A stretch of DNA of 64,000 bases from Prevotella sp. (GCA_015060535.1 SUYH01000003.1:124001-188000); one strand, 5' to 3'; counted from the stretch's first letter, positions 17,644 through 27,051 are shown. Numbers and translations are program-made. Notes: a model not told the origin generated them from the letters alone.

Positions 17644-18611
17644 AACTGACTGCCACGAATCTCGAGTGGCATGGGAATATTGTCAGTGAAGAGCAGACCG
17701 GTACCCAGACCTTGTGGCATGGTGATACGGTCGCCATAGATATCACAGCACAGTTGGGCAATGGCATTCAGCCCGAGGTTACTCTCCAGGGCAGAGGTAA
17801 TCCATGAGCCGATGCCCATATCGCGAGCTATCTCCACCCACTCACGCACGCCCATCATACCCCCATGCAGCGAGGGTTTCAGGATGATGTATGCCGGACG
17901 GATGATGTTCAGCATCTGACGTTTCTGGTCGGGGTCGTTGATGCCTATCAGCTCTTCGTCCAAGGCGATGCGCAAGGGAGCATCACGACAGAGTTCAGCC
18001 ATATAGCTCCACTGACCAGCCTTGATAGGCTGTTCGATGGAGTGAAGGGCATACTGCGACAGCAGTTCCAGCTTATATAGTGCCTCTTCAAACGGGAAGG
18101 CGCCATTGGCATCCACACGCAGCTCCACCTCACGAGGACCGAAACGCTGACGAATCTGCTTCAGCAACTCAATCTCGGCATCGAAGTCGATGGCGCCAAT
18201 CTTCAGTTTGATACAGCGGAAGCCCTGTTGCAACTTCTGTTCGATACGCTGTCGCATCTCGTCGAAAGTGCCCATCCACACCAGTCCATTGATGGGAATA
18301 CCCACCTCGCCACGACTGAACGCATTGTCGAAACGCGTCATTGCCGTTTCCAAGCCAAAGAGCATCGAGGGGTAGTCGCGCATGTCGTCATAGGATATCT
18401 CACCCGTACGTTCCACCTCGTCGCAGAAACGTCGCAACACCTCGCCATAGTTTGGGATATCGTCGCAGGAGAGGTTCGGCAGCGGTGCACACTCGCCCAC
18501 CCCGTCCTCGTCGGTATATACCAGCCATATCTTACGCTCCGTATACACGCCACGTGAGGTTCCGGCCGGCTGTTTGAAATGGAGCACGCGCTCCTCTATC
18601 TCAATCTTCAT
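17622..18611 (-). CDS. menC: o-Succinylbenzoate synthase
   Basis: Enolase-superfamily dehydratase that makes o-succinylbenzoate. Visible catalytic features are the KLK dyad ([11 protein letters not shown]), metal ligands in [13 protein letters not shown] and ALDEELIG, and the second Lys in ILKPSLHGG. 329 aa, normal for the family. It overlaps both neighbours (4 bases with menB, 22 with menE), showing a tight operon. Confidence 0.9.
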   Translation of the reverse strand: MKIEIEERVLHFKQPAGTSRGVYTERKIWLVYTDEDGVGECAPLPNLSCDDIPNYGEVLRRFCDEVERTGEISYDDMRDYPSMLFGLETAMTRFDNAFSRGEVGIPINGLVWMGTFDEMRQRIEQKLQQGFRCIKLKIGAIDFDAEIELLKQIRQRFGPREVELRVDANGAFPFEEALYKLELLSQYALHSIEQPIKAGQWSYMAELCRDAPLRIALDEELIGINDPDQKRQMLNIIRPAYIILKPSLHGGMMGVREWVEIARDMGIGSWITSALESNLGLNAIAQLCCDIYGDRITMPQGLGTGLLFTDNIPMPLEIRGSQLWTSKNS

Positions 18612-19441
18612 GGAATCTTAGGATATTTCTCAAAGTCAGGTTTACGCTTCTCGAGGAAGGCCTTGCCACCCTCCTGTGCCTCATCCAGGAAATAGTAGAG
18701 CATAGTGGCATCACCTGCCAACTGCTGGATGCCAGCCTGTCCGTCCAGCTCGGCATTCAGTCCAGCCTTGATCATACGCAGGGCGATGGGCGAACGCTCC
18801 ATCATCTCCTCTGCCCAAGCCACACACTCGTCCTCCAGCTGATCCAGGGGCACCACTTTGTTCACCATACCCATCTCTTCGGCTTCCTTGGCCGAATACT
18901 GCCGGCAGAGGAACCATATCTCGCGAGCTTTCTTCTGACCGACAATACGTGCCAGGTAAGATGAGCCGAAGCCTGCGTCAAACGAGCCGACTTTTGGACC
19001 CGTCTGTCCGAAGATGGCATTCTCGGAGGCTATGGTCAGGTCGCACACCAGATGGAGCACGTGACCACCACCGATGGCATAGCCGTTGACCATCGCGATG
19101 ACAGGCTTAGGCAGTCGGCGTATCTGCATCTGCACGTCGAGCACCGACAGACGGGGAACACCCTCTTCGTCCACATAGCCGCCACGACCTTTCACGTGCA
19201 TGTCGCCACCCGAACAGAAGGCCTTGTCGCCAGCACCTGTCAGCAGTACAACCCGGATGTTCTGCATCTCCCGACACAGGGCAAATGCCTGACTCAGTTC
19301 CAGTGTTGTCCGTGGGGTAAACGCGTTGCGATAACGTGGACGGTTGATGGTAATCTTAGCAATCCCATTGTACTCCTCGAAGAGAATCTCTTCGAACTTA
19401 CGAATCTCTTTCCATTCTCTTTTTGCCATATCTTCTTTCAT
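18608..19441 (-). CDS. menB: 1,4-Dihydroxy-2-naphthoyl-CoA synthase
   Basis: Crotonase-fold enzyme closing the second ring of menaquinone. The family blocks [36 protein letters not shown] (in parts), [35 protein letters not shown] and the C-terminal PDFEKYP are all present. 277 aa from ATG 19441; an ATG at 19429 (MAKREWKE) is equally plausible because the -7 box ends only 8 bases before 19441. First gene of the menB-C-E half operon. Confidence 0.95.
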   Translation of the reverse strand: MKEDMAKREWKEIRKFEEILFEEYNGIAKITINRPRYRNAFTPRTTLELSQAFALCREMQNIRVVLLTGAGDKAFCSGGDMHVKGRGGYVDEEGVPRLSVLDVQMQIRRLPKPVIAMVNGYAIGGGHVLHLVCDLTIASENAIFGQTGPKVGSFDAGFGSSYLARIVGQKKAREIWFLCRQYSAKEAEEMGMVNKVVPLDQLEDECVAWAEEMMERSPIALRMIKAGLNAELDGQAGIQQLAGDATMLYYFLDEAQEGGKAFLEKRKPDFEKYPKIP

Positions 19442-19449
19442 TTTTGCTG

Positions 19450-19509
19450 CAAAGATAGAAAATTATTATCAATTATCAATTGTCAATTATCAATTAATTT
19501 GTATCTTTG
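19450..19509. promoter_or_regulatory. Back-to-back divergent promoters centred on CAATTG (menB / kinase)
   Basis: A minus-strand -7 box TATCTTTG (19450-19457) for menB and a plus-strand TATCTTTG (19502-19509) for the kinase lie 44 bases apart. In the centre, CAATTG (19477-19482) offers a TTG -33 element to each strand, each exactly 19 bases from its -7 box. The flanks are AATTATCAATT-type repeats. The same layout recurs at 61680-61739. Confidence 0.75.
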
Positions 19510-19526
19510 CAAACAAAATTGCTACT

Positions 19527-21206
19527 ATGCTACAGATACGCTGCAAGAACAACAACGTGACGAAGAGTTTCCCGGAGGGAACCTCGCTATTGGATATCTA
19601 TCAGGAGTTTGAGCATGACATCCAGCTGCCCTATCCCGTCGTATCAGCCAAGGTGAACAACGTGTCACAAGGACTGAAATTCCGTGTCTACCAGAATCGT
19701 GACGTGGAGTTTCTGGATGCCCGCGAGGGCAGTGGCCACCGAGCCTATGTCAGAAGCCTCAGTTTTGTACTTTACAAGGCCACACAAGACCTGTTCCCCG
19801 GTTCGAAGCTGTTCATCGAGCACTCGCTATGCCGTGGTTACTATTGTAACTTCAAGAAAAAGAACAACGAGGCACTGACCGACGAGGATGTGGCCAATAT
19901 TCGACAGCGGATGCAGGAAATCATCGACCAGGACATGCCCTTCCGCCGTACCGAGGCAACCAACGAGGAGGCCATCCGCGTGTTTACCGACAGGGGATTC
20001 TCCGACAAGGTGAAGCTGCTGGAGACCAGCGGTCAGATCTACAGCGACTACTACACACTGGGCGATACCGTCGACTACTACTACGGTCCGCTGGTTCCGT
20101 CGGCAGGTTATCTGAAGGTATGGGGACTGGAGCACTACGACGAAGGACTCCTCTTGCGCGTGCCCGACTGGGACAATCCCAACCGACTGGCAGAAAAGGT
20201 AGACCAGCCCAAGACCTTCGAGATGTTTGCCGAGAAGACGCGCTGGGACATCATCATGCGACTGTCGAATGCCGGTGATGTCAACAAAGCCATCAAGCGA
20301 GGCTACGCCTCTGAGCTCATCCAGGTCAGCGAGGCCTTGCAGGAAAAGAAAATCGTGCAGATTGCCGAGGAGATAGAACACCGTTTCCACCGCAAGAAGA
20401 ACCCTCTCCGCCTGGTACTCATCACAGGACCATCCAGTTCGGGAAAGACCACTTTCTGCAAGCGTCTCAGTATCCAGCTGCTGGCTTGCGGCCTGCGTCC
20501 GCTCTCTTTCTCGACCGATGACTACTTCGTCAATCGCGTAGACACCCCTAAGTTGCCTAACGGCGACTACGACTTCGATAATATCGAGACGGTGGAATAT
20601 TCCTTGTTGGAAGACCATCTGCTCCGCCTGATGCAGGGCGAGCGCGTAGAAATTCCCGAGTATAACTTCGTGACGGGCAAGCGTGAGTGGAATGGCAAGA
20701 AACTGAAGCTAGGCAGCGATACCGTGCTGATTATCGAAGGCATCCATGCCCTCAACCCGCTGCTGACGAAGAAGATCAACGACGCGCTGAAATACAAGAT
20801 ATACATCTCGGCGCTGACCAGCATCTCGCTCGACGACCACAACTGGATTCCCGTGCGCGACAACCGTTTGCTGCGCCGCATCATCCGCGACTACAACAAG
20901 GGCGCCTTCACGGCTCAGCAGACCATTGCACAGTGGAAGAATGTGTGCAAGGCTGAGGATCAGTGGATATTCCCCTTCCAGGAGTCGGCCGACGTGATGT
21001 TCAACTCAGCGCTGAACATCGAGTTTGCCGTGCTGCGCACCCATGCTGAGCTCATCCTGACCAGCGTACCCAAAAACTGTCCGGAATATGCCGAAGCCCA
21101 CCGTCTGTTGAAGTTCATCCATTACTTCCTGCCCATCAGCGACAAGGAGATACCGCCCACCAGCATCATGCGTGAGTTCGTGGGTGGCTCAAGTTTCAAG
21201 TACTAA
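19527..21206 (+). CDS. Nucleoside kinase: TGS-like / ThrRS-like N-domain fused to uridine-kinase/PRK domain
   Basis: 559-aa cytoplasmic P-loop kinase. Residues 1-60 resemble a TGS domain (IRCKNNNVTKSFPEGTSLLDIYQEF). Residues about 65-215 resemble the second additional domain of threonyl-tRNA synthetase (HRAYVRSLSF, IEHSLCRGYYCNF). The phosphoribulokinase/uridine kinase domain starts at 295, with Walker A GPSSSGKT at 301-308 and the substrate lid motif STDDYFVNRVDTP. Such fusions are annotated as nucleoside kinases in Bacteroidota; substrate is unknown. The start at 19527 gives the TGS fold intact and lies 17 bases after the -7 box. The gene splits the men locus. Confidence 0.82.
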   Translation: MLQIRCKNNNVTKSFPEGTSLLDIYQEFEHDIQLPYPVVSAKVNNVSQGLKFRVYQNRDVEFLDAREGSGHRAYVRSLSFVLYKATQDLFPGSKLFIEHSLCRGYYCNFKKKNNEALTDEDVANIRQRMQEIIDQDMPFRRTEATNEEAIRVFTDRGFSDKVKLLETSGQIYSDYYTLGDTVDYYYGPLVPSAGYLKVWGLEHYDEGLLLRVPDWDNPNRLAEKVDQPKTFEMFAEKTRWDIIMRLSNAGDVNKAIKRGYASELIQVSEALQEKKIVQIAEEIEHRFHRKKNPLRLVLITGPSSSGKTTFCKRLSIQLLACGLRPLSFSTDDYFVNRVDTPKLPNGDYDFDNIETVEYSLLEDHLLRLMQGERVEIPEYNFVTGKREWNGKKLKLGSDTVLIIEGIHALNPLLTKKINDALKYKIYISALTSISLDDHNWIPVRDNRLLRRIIRDYNKGAFTAQQTIAQWKNVCKAEDQWIFPFQESADVMFNSALNIEFAVLRTHAELILTSVPKNCPEYAEAHRLLKFIHYFLPISDKEIPPTSIMREFVGGSSFKY

Positions 21207-22145
21207 ATGAAGCACCTATATCATATCGTAGCCTTTGTGGTTGTAGCCCTTTGGGGCAGCACCTTCGTCTTTACGAAGATGCTGTTGCTCAACGGGCTAT
21301 CCCCTGCCCAGATATTCACCCTGCGCTTCATCATTGCCTACGTCCTGCTGTTGGTCTACGCACTGATGGTCAAGCGCAGCAAGTTCCGACTTTTCTGCAA
21401 CTCATGGAAAGACGAGCTTATCATGGTGCTGCTGGGTCTGACGGGAGGTTCACTGTATTTCCTGACAGAGAATGCGGCGATGCTCTATACCACAGCCACC
21501 AACACCTCGCTCATCGTCTGCACCTGTCCCCTTTTCGCCATGCTGCTGATCGGACTGGTCTACCGGCAGAGCGAGCATTTCACGAAGATACAGGTGACGG
21601 GCTCGTTGCTGGCCTGTAGCGGAATGGCTGTTGTCGTGATGAACGGCCATTTTGTGCTCCACCTCTCACCATTGGGCGACCTGCTGGCCTTCTCCGCCTG
21701 TCTGTGCTGGGCCGTCTACTCTCTGCTGATGAAGCAAGCCTCCATGCATTACGGCACCTTATTTATTACGCGTAAGCTGTTCTTCTACGGGTTGCTGACC
21801 ATCATTCCCTACTATTGCCTCGTGCCGGGGTTCCCCTCTTTCGATGTTATCTTCAGCCAGCCCATCATCTGGAACATCCTGTTTCTGGGCGTCATTGCCT
21901 CGATGGTCTGTTTCCTGCTCTGGAACTGGGTCATCCGCAAGCTGGGAGCCGTCGTCGCCACCAACTGGGTCTATTTCAATCCCGTCACCACCATCATCTT
22001 TGCCTGGTGGCTGCTCAACGAGCAAATCACCCCCTGGTTTCTCCTCGGCACCATCCTCATCCTTTCAGGCATGTATCTTTGCAGTCGTAAACCAGCGACT
22101 GGTAATACGTCTGCAAGGCCGCTTGGTCATCAGCAGGATTCGTAA
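21207..22145 (+). CDS. EamA/DMT-superfamily transporter
   Basis: Inner-membrane drug/metabolite-type transporter with ten predicted helices in two EamA repeats (FVVVALWGSTFVFTKMLLL near the start; AFSACLCWAVYSLLMKQASM beginning the second). The start codon directly follows the kinase stop, so they form a two-gene operon. The last 20 or so residues, after LILSGMYLCSRKP, are hydrophilic and unlike a membrane end. They are encoded within the 89-base convergent overlap with menD, so this tail is probably a consequence of the overlap. Substrate unknown. Confidence 0.85.
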   Translation: MKHLYHIVAFVVVALWGSTFVFTKMLLLNGLSPAQIFTLRFIIAYVLLLVYALMVKRSKFRLFCNSWKDELIMVLLGLTGGSLYFLTENAAMLYTTATNTSLIVCTCPLFAMLLIGLVYRQSEHFTKIQVTGSLLACSGMAVVVMNGHFVLHLSPLGDLLAFSACLCWAVYSLLMKQASMHYGTLFITRKLFFYGLLTIIPYYCLVPGFPSFDVIFSQPIIWNILFLGVIASMVCFLLWNWVIRKLGAVVATNWVYFNPVTTIIFAWWLLNEQITPWFLLGTILILSGMYLCSRKPATGNTSARPLGHQQDS

Positions 22146-23631
22146 AGACTTCCAACAACACGGGGGTATCGCTCTCTATATTAAATAAGGTGGCAATGCC
22201 CTGTTGCATCTCCTCCATATTCGTCGCTTTCAGGTAGGCGACATGGTTCTGCTGACAGATGCCCTCGGCTGTCGCGTGGTGCTCGGCAGCGACGAAGCGG
22301 TCGCGGGCAGGACTCTGTTCCAGCCCTTTCAGCATGTGGAAGATGCCACCCTTGCCGTTGTTCAGCAGGAGGATACGCAGGTTGCCCCGCAGGTTTTGGT
22401 TCCACAACGCGTTCTGGTCGTAGAAGAAGCTGAGGTCGCCAATGACGCAGAACACCATATCGTCGGTGACACAGGAAAAGCCGGCTGCCGTTGACAGCGA
22501 GCCCTCGATGCCATTGACACCACGGTTGCAGAACACGGGGTGCTGGGCGTAGATGTTGGCTAGGCGGATAGCACTGCTGTTGGCATAGTGAACTGAGGAC
22601 TGAGTAATAAAAAATGAGAGGTCGGATTCAAAGCACTTCACGGCAGCCATCTGCGAATAGGCGGGCTCGTAGGCTGCTGCCTGCACATCGATACGGTGGA
22701 TGAGCTCATCCCATAGCTGAACAAAGGGATGGGGCTGGTCTTCCAAGAGGAAACGGACGTGGTCGGCCACCACCTCACCATCACCCTGCACCACACGCGT
22801 CAGGTTCATAAACGTATCGGTCACCTCGCCCGTCTCGTTGACCACCCACGTCTCCTTCGCCTTGCGCAGGAAGTGTTTCAGGCGCTTGCTGACGATAGAA
22901 CCACCGATATAAATCACCAGGTCGGGCACATACCGCTCGTCGTCCTGCACCAGCAACACGGCCTCGTCAAGATGCGGATTCAAGGGCTGTCCCGTTATCA
23001 GCATCGGACGCTTCGACTGCATGAACATACGTCCCAGATGGGCCAGTGTCGTGGACTGGATATCGGCAGGCAACAGTTCTATCTTGCGCTCCTGGGGCAG
23101 TGTGGCCACGGAGAAGTCGAACAAGGGTTCCGTGATGGGCACATTGATATGCACTGGTGCATGACGCACCATCAGCGCCTCGTTGACCAGTCGGTTGCAG
23201 TACCAGCGCGTGTCGTCATCATGCGGCTCCGGCAGTGCGACAGCCTTGCGGACAAAGCGTCCGAGGGCATCGGACTGAGGCAGTGTCTGTCCGTCCAACT
23301 GGTCTATCCACTGCTGTGGACGGTCTGCTGAGACGACCACCAAGGGAATATGCTGATAGTAAGCCTCGGCCACGGAAGGGGCGAGGTTCAGCAGTGCCGT
23401 GCCACTGGTGACACACACTACGACGGGGCGTTTCAAGGCCTGCGACATCCCCAAGGCATAGAATCCCGCACTGCGCTCGTCGGTGACGGGATAGCACTGG
23501 ATCTCCGGACACGCGTTGAGGTTATGCACGATGGGTGCATTGCGACTGCCCGGACACACCACGGCATGACGGATGCCATGAGCCACGAGCAGGGCGGTCA
23601 GTATGTTGACGTTGTCTTTATTGCTGTACAT
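22057..23631 (-). CDS. menD: SEPHCHC synthase (menaquinone synthesis, ThDP enzyme)
   Basis: Thiamine-diphosphate enzyme that joins isochorismate and 2-oxoglutarate. N-terminal PYR domain: VVCPGSRNAPIV and TSGTALLNLAPSVAEAYY (with the cofactor-activating Glu). C-terminal PP domain: the Mg/ThDP motif beginning GDLSFFYDQNALW and ending LLLNNGKGGIFHML. ATG 23631 (MYSNKDNVNILTALL) is preferred to an upstream in-frame ATG at 23661, and overlaps menF by 14 bases. 524 aa. Its C-terminus overlaps the plus-strand EamA gene by 89 bases. Confidence 0.93.
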   Translation of the reverse strand: MYSNKDNVNILTALLVAHGIRHAVVCPGSRNAPIVHNLNACPEIQCYPVTDERSAGFYALGMSQALKRPVVVCVTSGTALLNLAPSVAEAYYQHIPLVVVSADRPQQWIDQLDGQTLPQSDALGRFVRKAVALPEPHDDDTRWYCNRLVNEALMVRHAPVHINVPITEPLFDFSVATLPQERKIELLPADIQSTTLAHLGRMFMQSKRPMLITGQPLNPHLDEAVLLVQDDERYVPDLVIYIGGSIVSKRLKHFLRKAKETWVVNETGEVTDTFMNLTRVVQGDGEVVADHVRFLLEDQPHPFVQLWDELIHRIDVQAAAYEPAYSQMAAVKCFESDLSFFITQSSVHYANSSAIRLANIYAQHPVFCNRGVNGIEGSLSTAAGFSCVTDDMVFCVIGDLSFFYDQNALWNQNLRGNLRILLLNNGKGGIFHMLKGLEQSPARDRFVAAEHHATAEGICQQNHVAYLKATNMEEMQQGIATLFNIESDTPVLLEVFTNPADDQAALQTYYQSLVYDCKDTCLKG

Positions 23632-24646
23632 CTTGATAAATGATATGACGCATGGTGTCAAGTTTCGTTTCCGTCTCCTGCCACTCCTGTTCCTCTACGC
23701 TGTCCTTCAGCAGTCCGCCACCGGCATAGAGTCGGTAGCCATCGTTGAAAATCCGCATGCAGCGCAGGGTGACAAAGAGGTTGGTCTCCTTATTGATGTT
23801 CAGCGGACCCAAGAAACCACTATAGTAGGAACGCTGGTGATGCTCGTTCTGCAAGATAAACTGGCGCGCTTTCTCCTTTGGCAGTCCACAGACGGCCGGT
23901 GTCGGATGCAGCGCCTGGAGCAGGTCGCCAATGGGCGCATCTTCGGGTAACGTGAAATGGAAATCGCTGCGCAGATGAGCCAGATGGCCTGCCCGAGCAG
24001 TACGCGGTCCTTCTTCGGTGATATCGCCAGTAAACTGTTCCAGCTGCTGGGTGATATACGTGGCCACGTAGCGTTGTTCCTGGATGTTCTTGTCGTTCCA
24101 TCGCAGGTCGTCCGCATAGGGCATGGTACCTGCCAGCGCTATCGTCTGCCACTGGCTGCCACGTCCGGCAAGCAGGATCTCCGGTGTGGCGGTGAGCCAC
24201 ATGCCACTCTGGGGTGTGTACACCAGACTGATCATCATGCGCGGATAGCTGTCACAAGCCTGTTGAAACAGTCTCACGAAGTCACGTTCCTCCTTGATGT
24301 CCACACTCCGCGAGAGCACCAGTTTCTGGAACTCGCCATTCACCAGATGCGCATGGAAATTGGCAAAGTCGATGTGGTAGTCCTGATGAGGAGCCTCCTT
24401 CATCCGTCCCATCAGCATCCCTTGGGGCAGTTGTCTGAGACAGGTGATGTCCGCGCCACGCTCTATCACGTCAGGGCGTATCAACAGGATGGGCTCGGTT
24501 TCAGAAGGAGCAAACGGAGCCACGACGAAGCCCTGCCTGCCCGTCAGTTCGGCACAAGAAATGAACTCCTGCGGCTGTCCTGAGGACTGTACAATCATCG
24601 TACACTCCTCGGCATAGGGGAGTCTGTATATTGCAAAACCGCTCAT
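23618..24646 (-). CDS. menF: Isochorismate synthase
   Basis: Chorismate-utilising enzyme feeding menaquinone synthesis. Core motifs are LVLSRSVDI, TPEILLAGRG, IALAGTMPYAD, EEGPRTARAG, VCGLPKEKARQFI and YYSGFLGPL, then YAGGGLLKDS near the end. The start at 24646 (MSGFAIYRLPYAEE) forms an ATGA overlap with menI. 342 aa, somewhat short compared with E. coli MenF (431 aa) but usual for Bacteroidota. Lies between menI and menD. Confidence 0.92.
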   Translation of the reverse strand: MSGFAIYRLPYAEECTMIVQSSGQPQEFISCAELTGRQGFVVAPFAPSETEPILLIRPDVIERGADITCLRQLPQGMLMGRMKEAPHQDYHIDFANFHAHLVNGEFQKLVLSRSVDIKEERDFVRLFQQACDSYPRMMISLVYTPQSGMWLTATPEILLAGRGSQWQTIALAGTMPYADDLRWNDKNIQEQRYVATYITQQLEQFTGDITEEGPRTARAGHLAHLRSDFHFTLPEDAPIGDLLQALHPTPAVCGLPKEKARQFILQNEHHQRSYYSGFLGPLNINKETNLFVTLRCMRIFNDGYRLYAGGGLLKDSVEEQEWQETETKLDTMRHIIYQDVQQ

Positions 24647-25056
24647 GCCTTCGTCTTGATGATATAGTTGGTCACCCGCACGTTCGATATCAGCTCGCCC
24701 GCCGTATTCTTGATATCCACCTGCCACACATGCAGCGAACTGCCTTTATGCAACAGATGGGCATAGGCCGTCACGGTGTCACCCTCGGAAACGGCCTTCA
24801 CATGACTGCCACTGACCTCGATGCCCACACACGCACAGCCCGGACAGAGGGCTGAGGAGCCCACGCCTGCCACATTCTCAGCCAGCGCCAGCGAGGCACC
24901 GCCACTCAAGAATCCGAAGGGCTGACGATTGCGTTCGTCCACCTTCATCCGCGCTATACAGGTATCGTCCTCGGGTGTGGAGAGGAACTCCATCCCGAGG
25001 GCGGTACTCAGATTAGGCTTGGCATTGATAATATCCTTAATTCTTTCTACGTTCAT
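24643..25056 (-). CDS. menI: Hotdog-fold thioesterase, probable DHNA-CoA hydrolase
   Basis: 137-aa PaaI/YbdB-like hotdog protein. The family motif FGFLSGGASLALAENVAG contains the catalytic acidic residue, and ISNVRVTNYI ends the last strand. Placement between ROK genes and menF-menD, with 4-base overlaps on both sides, suggests it hydrolyses 1,4-dihydroxy-2-naphthoyl-CoA, the step after MenB. The fold is clear; the substrate is inferred from context. Confidence 0.8.
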   Translation of the reverse strand: MNVERIKDIINAKPNLSTALGMEFLSTPEDDTCIARMKVDERNRQPFGFLSGGASLALAENVAGVGSSALCPGCACVGIEVSGSHVKAVSEGDTVTAYAHLLHKGSSLHVWQVDIKNTAGELISNVRVTNYIIKTKA

Positions 25057-26033
25057 TTAAATAATGAGTATTCTTTCACATTCCATGCCAGCACGCTGGC
25101 TCCTAACACGTCACGCTCGTGGTTGTCCAGGATAGACACCAGCAACTTCACCTTACCACGGATATTGCCGAACACATGTTCGTTGAACGACTCCTCCATG
25201 GGGTCCATAAACCACCTGCTGGCCTCCTTCAGTTCACCCGTCAGGATGATGGCATCCGGATTCATCAGCGTCGCATAGTTAGCCAGTCCGATACCCAGAT
25301 AGAAACCCGTCTGCTGATAGACCTTCTGAGCCAGCGCGTCACCCTTGTCGCAGCACTCGCCGATGGTCATCGGAGTCAGCGTCGCCAAGTCACGCATCAG
25401 ACTCGGCTCGTCAGATGCAGCCATCAGTTCACGTGCCGTCAGAACGATGCCTCGGTCGGAGACATACTCCTCCAGACAACCCTGTCGGCCACAGTTACAG
25501 GTACGGCCGCCATCCACGATACAGCAGTGGCCCAGCTCACCGGCATAGCCACCCGTTCCCAGATGCGGCTGACCATTGCAGAAGATGCAGCTGCCCAGTC
25601 CGCCATGACCTAACGAGACAATGATGAAGCTCTCCATGCCGTGAGCCGACCCGTAGGCCTTTTCTCCCAGCGCCGTGATATGCGCATCGTTACCCACCGC
25701 CACCGCCAGTCCGACACGGTCGCGTAGCATGGCAGCCAGTGGTATCACACCCCGCCAGGGAATGTTCATCGCATTCTCGATGCTGCCCGTCAGGAAATTA
25801 GCACTCGGCGCACTGATACCTATCGAGCGAACTTTCTCGTAGCCACCATTCTCCTCGGCTATCGTGACGATACGCTCACTGAGCGCCTCAATGAAGTTGT
25901 TCAGCAACGGATAGTCTTTCGTATTGAGGAATTCCTTGGCAATGATGGTGCCTCGTATGTCGACAACGGCTATCGTCACCTTCTCCACACCGATGTCAAT
26001 ACCTATTACTCTTGTCTTGATTGTTGTACTCAT
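25053..26033 (-). CDS. ROK-family protein, paralogue 1 (retains catalytic Asp)
   Basis: Sugar kinase-like ASKHA fold without an N-terminal helix-turn-helix. The nucleotide-binding loop reads IGIDIGVEK instead of the usual DIGGTK. The catalytic Asp is present in VAVGNDAHITALGE (Asp116 from ATG 26033), and the zinc motif is CNCGRQGCLEEY (179-190). ATG 26033 aligns with the start of the tandem paralogue; an ATG at 26045 abuts the previous stop. Probably a glucokinase/N-acetylhexosamine kinase or sugar sensor. Its 3' end overlaps menI, so it heads the menI-F-D operon for no obvious metabolic reason. Confidence 0.82.
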   Translation of the reverse strand: MSTTIKTRVIGIDIGVEKVTIAVVDIRGTIIAKEFLNTKDYPLLNNFIEALSERIVTIAEENGGYEKVRSIGISAPSANFLTGSIENAMNIPWRGVIPLAAMLRDRVGLAVAVGNDAHITALGEKAYGSAHGMESFIIVSLGHGGLGSCIFCNGQPHLGTGGYAGELGHCCIVDGGRTCNCGRQGCLEEYVSDRGIVLTARELMAASDEPSLMRDLATLTPMTIGECCDKGDALAQKVYQQTGFYLGIGLANYATLMNPDAIILTGELKEASRWFMDPMEESFNEHVFGNIRGKVKLLVSILDNHERDVLGASVLAWNVKEYSLFK

Positions 26034-26045
26034 GGTTTCAGACAT

Positions 26046-27029
26046 TTACTTGAACAATGAATATTCCTTGACGTTCCAAGCCAGCACACTGGCTCCCAGT
26101 ACGTTACGCACATCATCATCGATGTCAGACAGGATAAAGTCCGTCTTTCCCTGGATATTACGGAACACGTGCTGCTCGAACGACTCATAGGCCGGTTCCA
26201 ACAGCCATCGGCCACCCGCATGGGGTATCTTACCGGCAAAGATGACGGCCTCGGGATTCAAGATGGAACAGTAGTTGGCCAGTCCCAGACCTAACATATA
26301 ACCTGTACGGCGGTAGACCTCAATAGCCAGCTCGTCGCCCTGTTCGCAGAACTGCGCTATCTGGAGGGGCGTCAACTGCTCCACCTGGCGCATCTTCGAA
26401 GGCTTGTCCGATTCCTCCATGACCTCAGCAGCCGTGCGCAGAATACCCTTGGCTGCCGTATAGGCCTCCAAACAACCCTGCTTGCCACAGCCGCACTGCC
26501 TACCGCCATGTACCAGACAGGTATGGCCTATCTCACCGGCAAAGCCGTCGACTCCTCTATATACTGCACCATTGCTGAAAAAACAGCTACCCATACCGCT
26601 GCCCAGCGACACCACAATGAAGTCGTGCATGCCATGAGCGCCACCGAAGGCATACTCGGCGAGTGCCATCATGTGGGCGTTGTTACCCAGCGCAACAGCC
26701 ATGCCCAGACGGTCGCGTAACATGGCAGCCAGGGGGACAACACCCTTCCAGGGCAGATTCGGCGAGTTTTCGATACATCCTGTCTGGAAATTTCCGCTGG
26801 GCAAACTGATACCCACCGAACGGACAGTCTCCAGTCCGCCATTCTCTTCCAGCAGTGTCATGATGTGGTTGCATAGCACCGTTACGAAATTACTGACATC
26901 AGGGTATTCTGATGTCGCAAACGAGTTCATCGCCTTGATGTTTCCACGCACATCTACGATGGCACACGCTGTCTTGTCAACATTTATGTTAACGCCCACC
27001 ACCTGTGTTTTGATATTGTCAATAATCAT
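26046..27029 (-). CDS. ROK-family protein, paralogue 2 (catalytic Asp replaced by Asn)
   Basis: 327-aa tandem paralogue of the next gene, same architecture. Two usually invariant acidic positions are lost: the phosphate-loop Asp (DIG becomes NIN in VGVNINVDK, Asn14) and the catalytic base (GND becomes GNN in ALGNNAHMMALAE, Asn117). The zinc motif CGCGKQGCLEAY and the sugar-binding GEIGHT block are intact, so the protein probably still folds and binds sugar but may not phosphorylate. First gene of the ROK-ROK-menI-menF-menD run. Confidence 0.82.
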   Translation of the reverse strand: MIIDNIKTQVVGVNINVDKTACAIVDVRGNIKAMNSFATSEYPDVSNFVTVLCNHIMTLLEENGGLETVRSVGISLPSGNFQTGCIENSPNLPWKGVVPLAAMLRDRLGMAVALGNNAHMMALAEYAFGGAHGMHDFIVVSLGSGMGSCFFSNGAVYRGVDGFAGEIGHTCLVHGGRQCGCGKQGCLEAYTAAKGILRTAAEVMEESDKPSKMRQVEQLTPLQIAQFCEQGDELAIEVYRRTGYMLGLGLANYCSILNPEAVIFAGKIPHAGGRWLLEPAYESFEQHVFRNIQGKTDFILSDIDDDVRNVLGASVLAWNVKEYSLFK

Positions 27030-27051
27030 AGCAACATCTTATAGTTTGCCA

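Noticed and set aside
23603-24583. Plus-strand frames opposite menF
   Set aside because: Shadows of the menF coding region with no start context or family match.
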